A DNA stretch of 6,251 bases from CAADGY01 sp035714225. GTDB taxonomy: Bacteria > Acidobacteriota > Terriglobia > Bryobacterales > Bryobacteraceae. This document shows positions 5,669 through 6,251 of this stretch, in pieces. Numbering within the stretch: the stretch's first letter is position 1; every line of letters starts with the position of its first letter. The translations under genes were made by a program, and so were the position numbers. The DNA lies in contig DASTMK010000159.1 in NCBI GenBank assembly GCA_035714225.1, forward strand, positions 1-6,251, written 5' to 3'. The notes under the pieces were generated by a model. That model was not told where the DNA came from. It was given only the letters and a program-made list of their open reading frames with translations, and searched no databases.

Positions 5669-6251
5669 ATGGGCCAATTGAGCGTCGATCTCAGCACTCG
5701 CGCGTCCGATCTGAAGCGCGCCCTGCCGCGGGAACAACGAACCGGTGTGTCGTTTCCCCGTTATTTTACCGGCCGGCTGGAACCCGGCAAAACCCCCTAT
5801 GACGAAGTGCAGTGGGAACTGCGGACCGCGTCTATCGGGAACGATAAGGGCACAGTCATCTTCGAACAGCGCGATGTCGAGATCCCTATCGATTGGTCGC
5901 AAACCGCGACGAACATCGTAGCCAGCAAGTATTTCCATGGCAAGATCGCCTCCCCCGACCGTGAGCGTAGTGTCGCCCAACTGGTGCATCGCGTGGTCGA
6001 CACCATAACGGATTGGGGCAGGGAAGGGCGATATTTCAAGTCGGACGAGGACGCGGGGAATTTCCGCGATGAGCTGGCGCACCTGATGCTGAACCAGAAA
6101 GCCTGTTTCAATTCGCCCGTCTGGTTCAATGTCGGGGTGAAGGAATCGCGCGGCTACGGCTGGTATTACGACGAAGCCACCGATAGTATCCGAAAGCTCC
6201 GGAACGATCTTGCCAAGCCGCAGTGTTCGGCCTGCTTCATCAATTCGGTGA
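5669..6251 (+). CDS. nrdJ: Adenosylcobalamin-dependent (class II) ribonucleoside-diphosphate reductase, N-terminal part, cut by the window end
   Basis: The frame opens at ATG 5669 and stays open for 194 codons plus one base to the window edge, so only the N-terminus is seen. Family members of this type usually run to well over 700 residues. The enzyme reduces ribonucleotides to deoxyribonucleotides for DNA synthesis, using a radical made from vitamin B12 coenzyme, with or without oxygen. Diagnostic stretches are YDEVQWELRTASI (44-56), KGTVIFEQRDVEIP (60-73), LNQKACFNSPVWFNVGV (141-157) and PQCSACFINSV (184-194). NSPVWFN and SACFINSV are hallmarks of the NrdJ alpha subunit. C189 in SACF aligns by inference with the first redox-active cysteine of reductase alpha subunits; the radical cysteine and its partner lie beyond the edge. 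No ATP-cone is visible at the N-terminus. The gene stands divergent to the ABC exporter and follows NrdR-like boxes. Confidence 0.95.
   Translation, partial: MGQLSVDLSTRASDLKRALPREQRTGVSFPRYFTGRLEPGKTPYDEVQWELRTASIGNDKGTVIFEQRDVEIPIDWSQTATNIVASKYFHGKIASPDRERSVAQLVHRVVDTITDWGREGRYFKSDEDAGNFRDELAHLMLNQKACFNSPVWFNVGVKESRGYGWYYDEATDSIRKLRNDLAKPQCSACFINSV

Noticed and set aside
5252..6082. Long minus-strand open frame (276 codons) across the exporter start, the spacer and nrdJ
   Set aside because: It lies antisense to well-supported exporter and nrdJ coding sequence, has no recognisable domain, and its translation looks like GC-rich shadow sequence.

Overview
This window looks like an ordinary chromosomal segment of a moderately GC-rich Gram-negative bacterium. 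The outer-membrane barrel gene, the adenosylcobalamin-dependent ribonucleotide reductase and the style of the FAH and ABC genes would fit Acidobacteriota (Bryobacter/Solibacter-like), but that assignment is an inference from gene style. No rRNA, tRNA or other phylogenetic marker is present. I see no mobile element, CRISPR array or RNA gene.

Layout. Positions 1-114 hold a short non-coding leader with a GC-rich inverted repeat (26-41) and a good ribosome binding site. A thiamine-pyrophosphate flavoenzyme of the PoxB type follows at 115-1869 (+). Positions 1870-2064 are a spacer with a perfect 18-bp palindrome (1908-1925) and a possible 39-codon small ORF (1933-2052). A small secreted outer-membrane beta-barrel protein lies at 2065-2619 (+). 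It meets a fumarylacetoacetate-hydrolase-family enzyme (2616-3518, -) tail to tail, and the two stop codons interlock in the four bases CTAA. Upstream of the FAH gene on the same minus strand, 28 bp away, is a fused ABC exporter (3547-5427, -), so exporter and FAH enzyme are probably co-transcribed. A 241-bp divergent control region (5428-5668) separates the exporter from the start of nrdJ (5669 to the window edge, +), which encodes a class II ribonucleotide reductase and is cut off after 194 codons.

How the parts relate. The genes do not form one obvious pathway: pyruvate oxidation, an outer-membrane protein, a catabolic-type hydrolase/isomerase, an exporter and deoxynucleotide synthesis. 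The most informative regulation is upstream of nrdJ. A sigma70-like promoter there has a near-consensus NrdR box in its spacer, and a second, degenerate box lies about 31 bp downstream. This matches the tandem arrangement typical of NrdR-repressed ribonucleotide reductase genes. I found no convincing undescribed system. The points most worth a second look are the 18-bp palindrome, the small ORF before the barrel gene, the interlocked stops and the NrdR-like control region.
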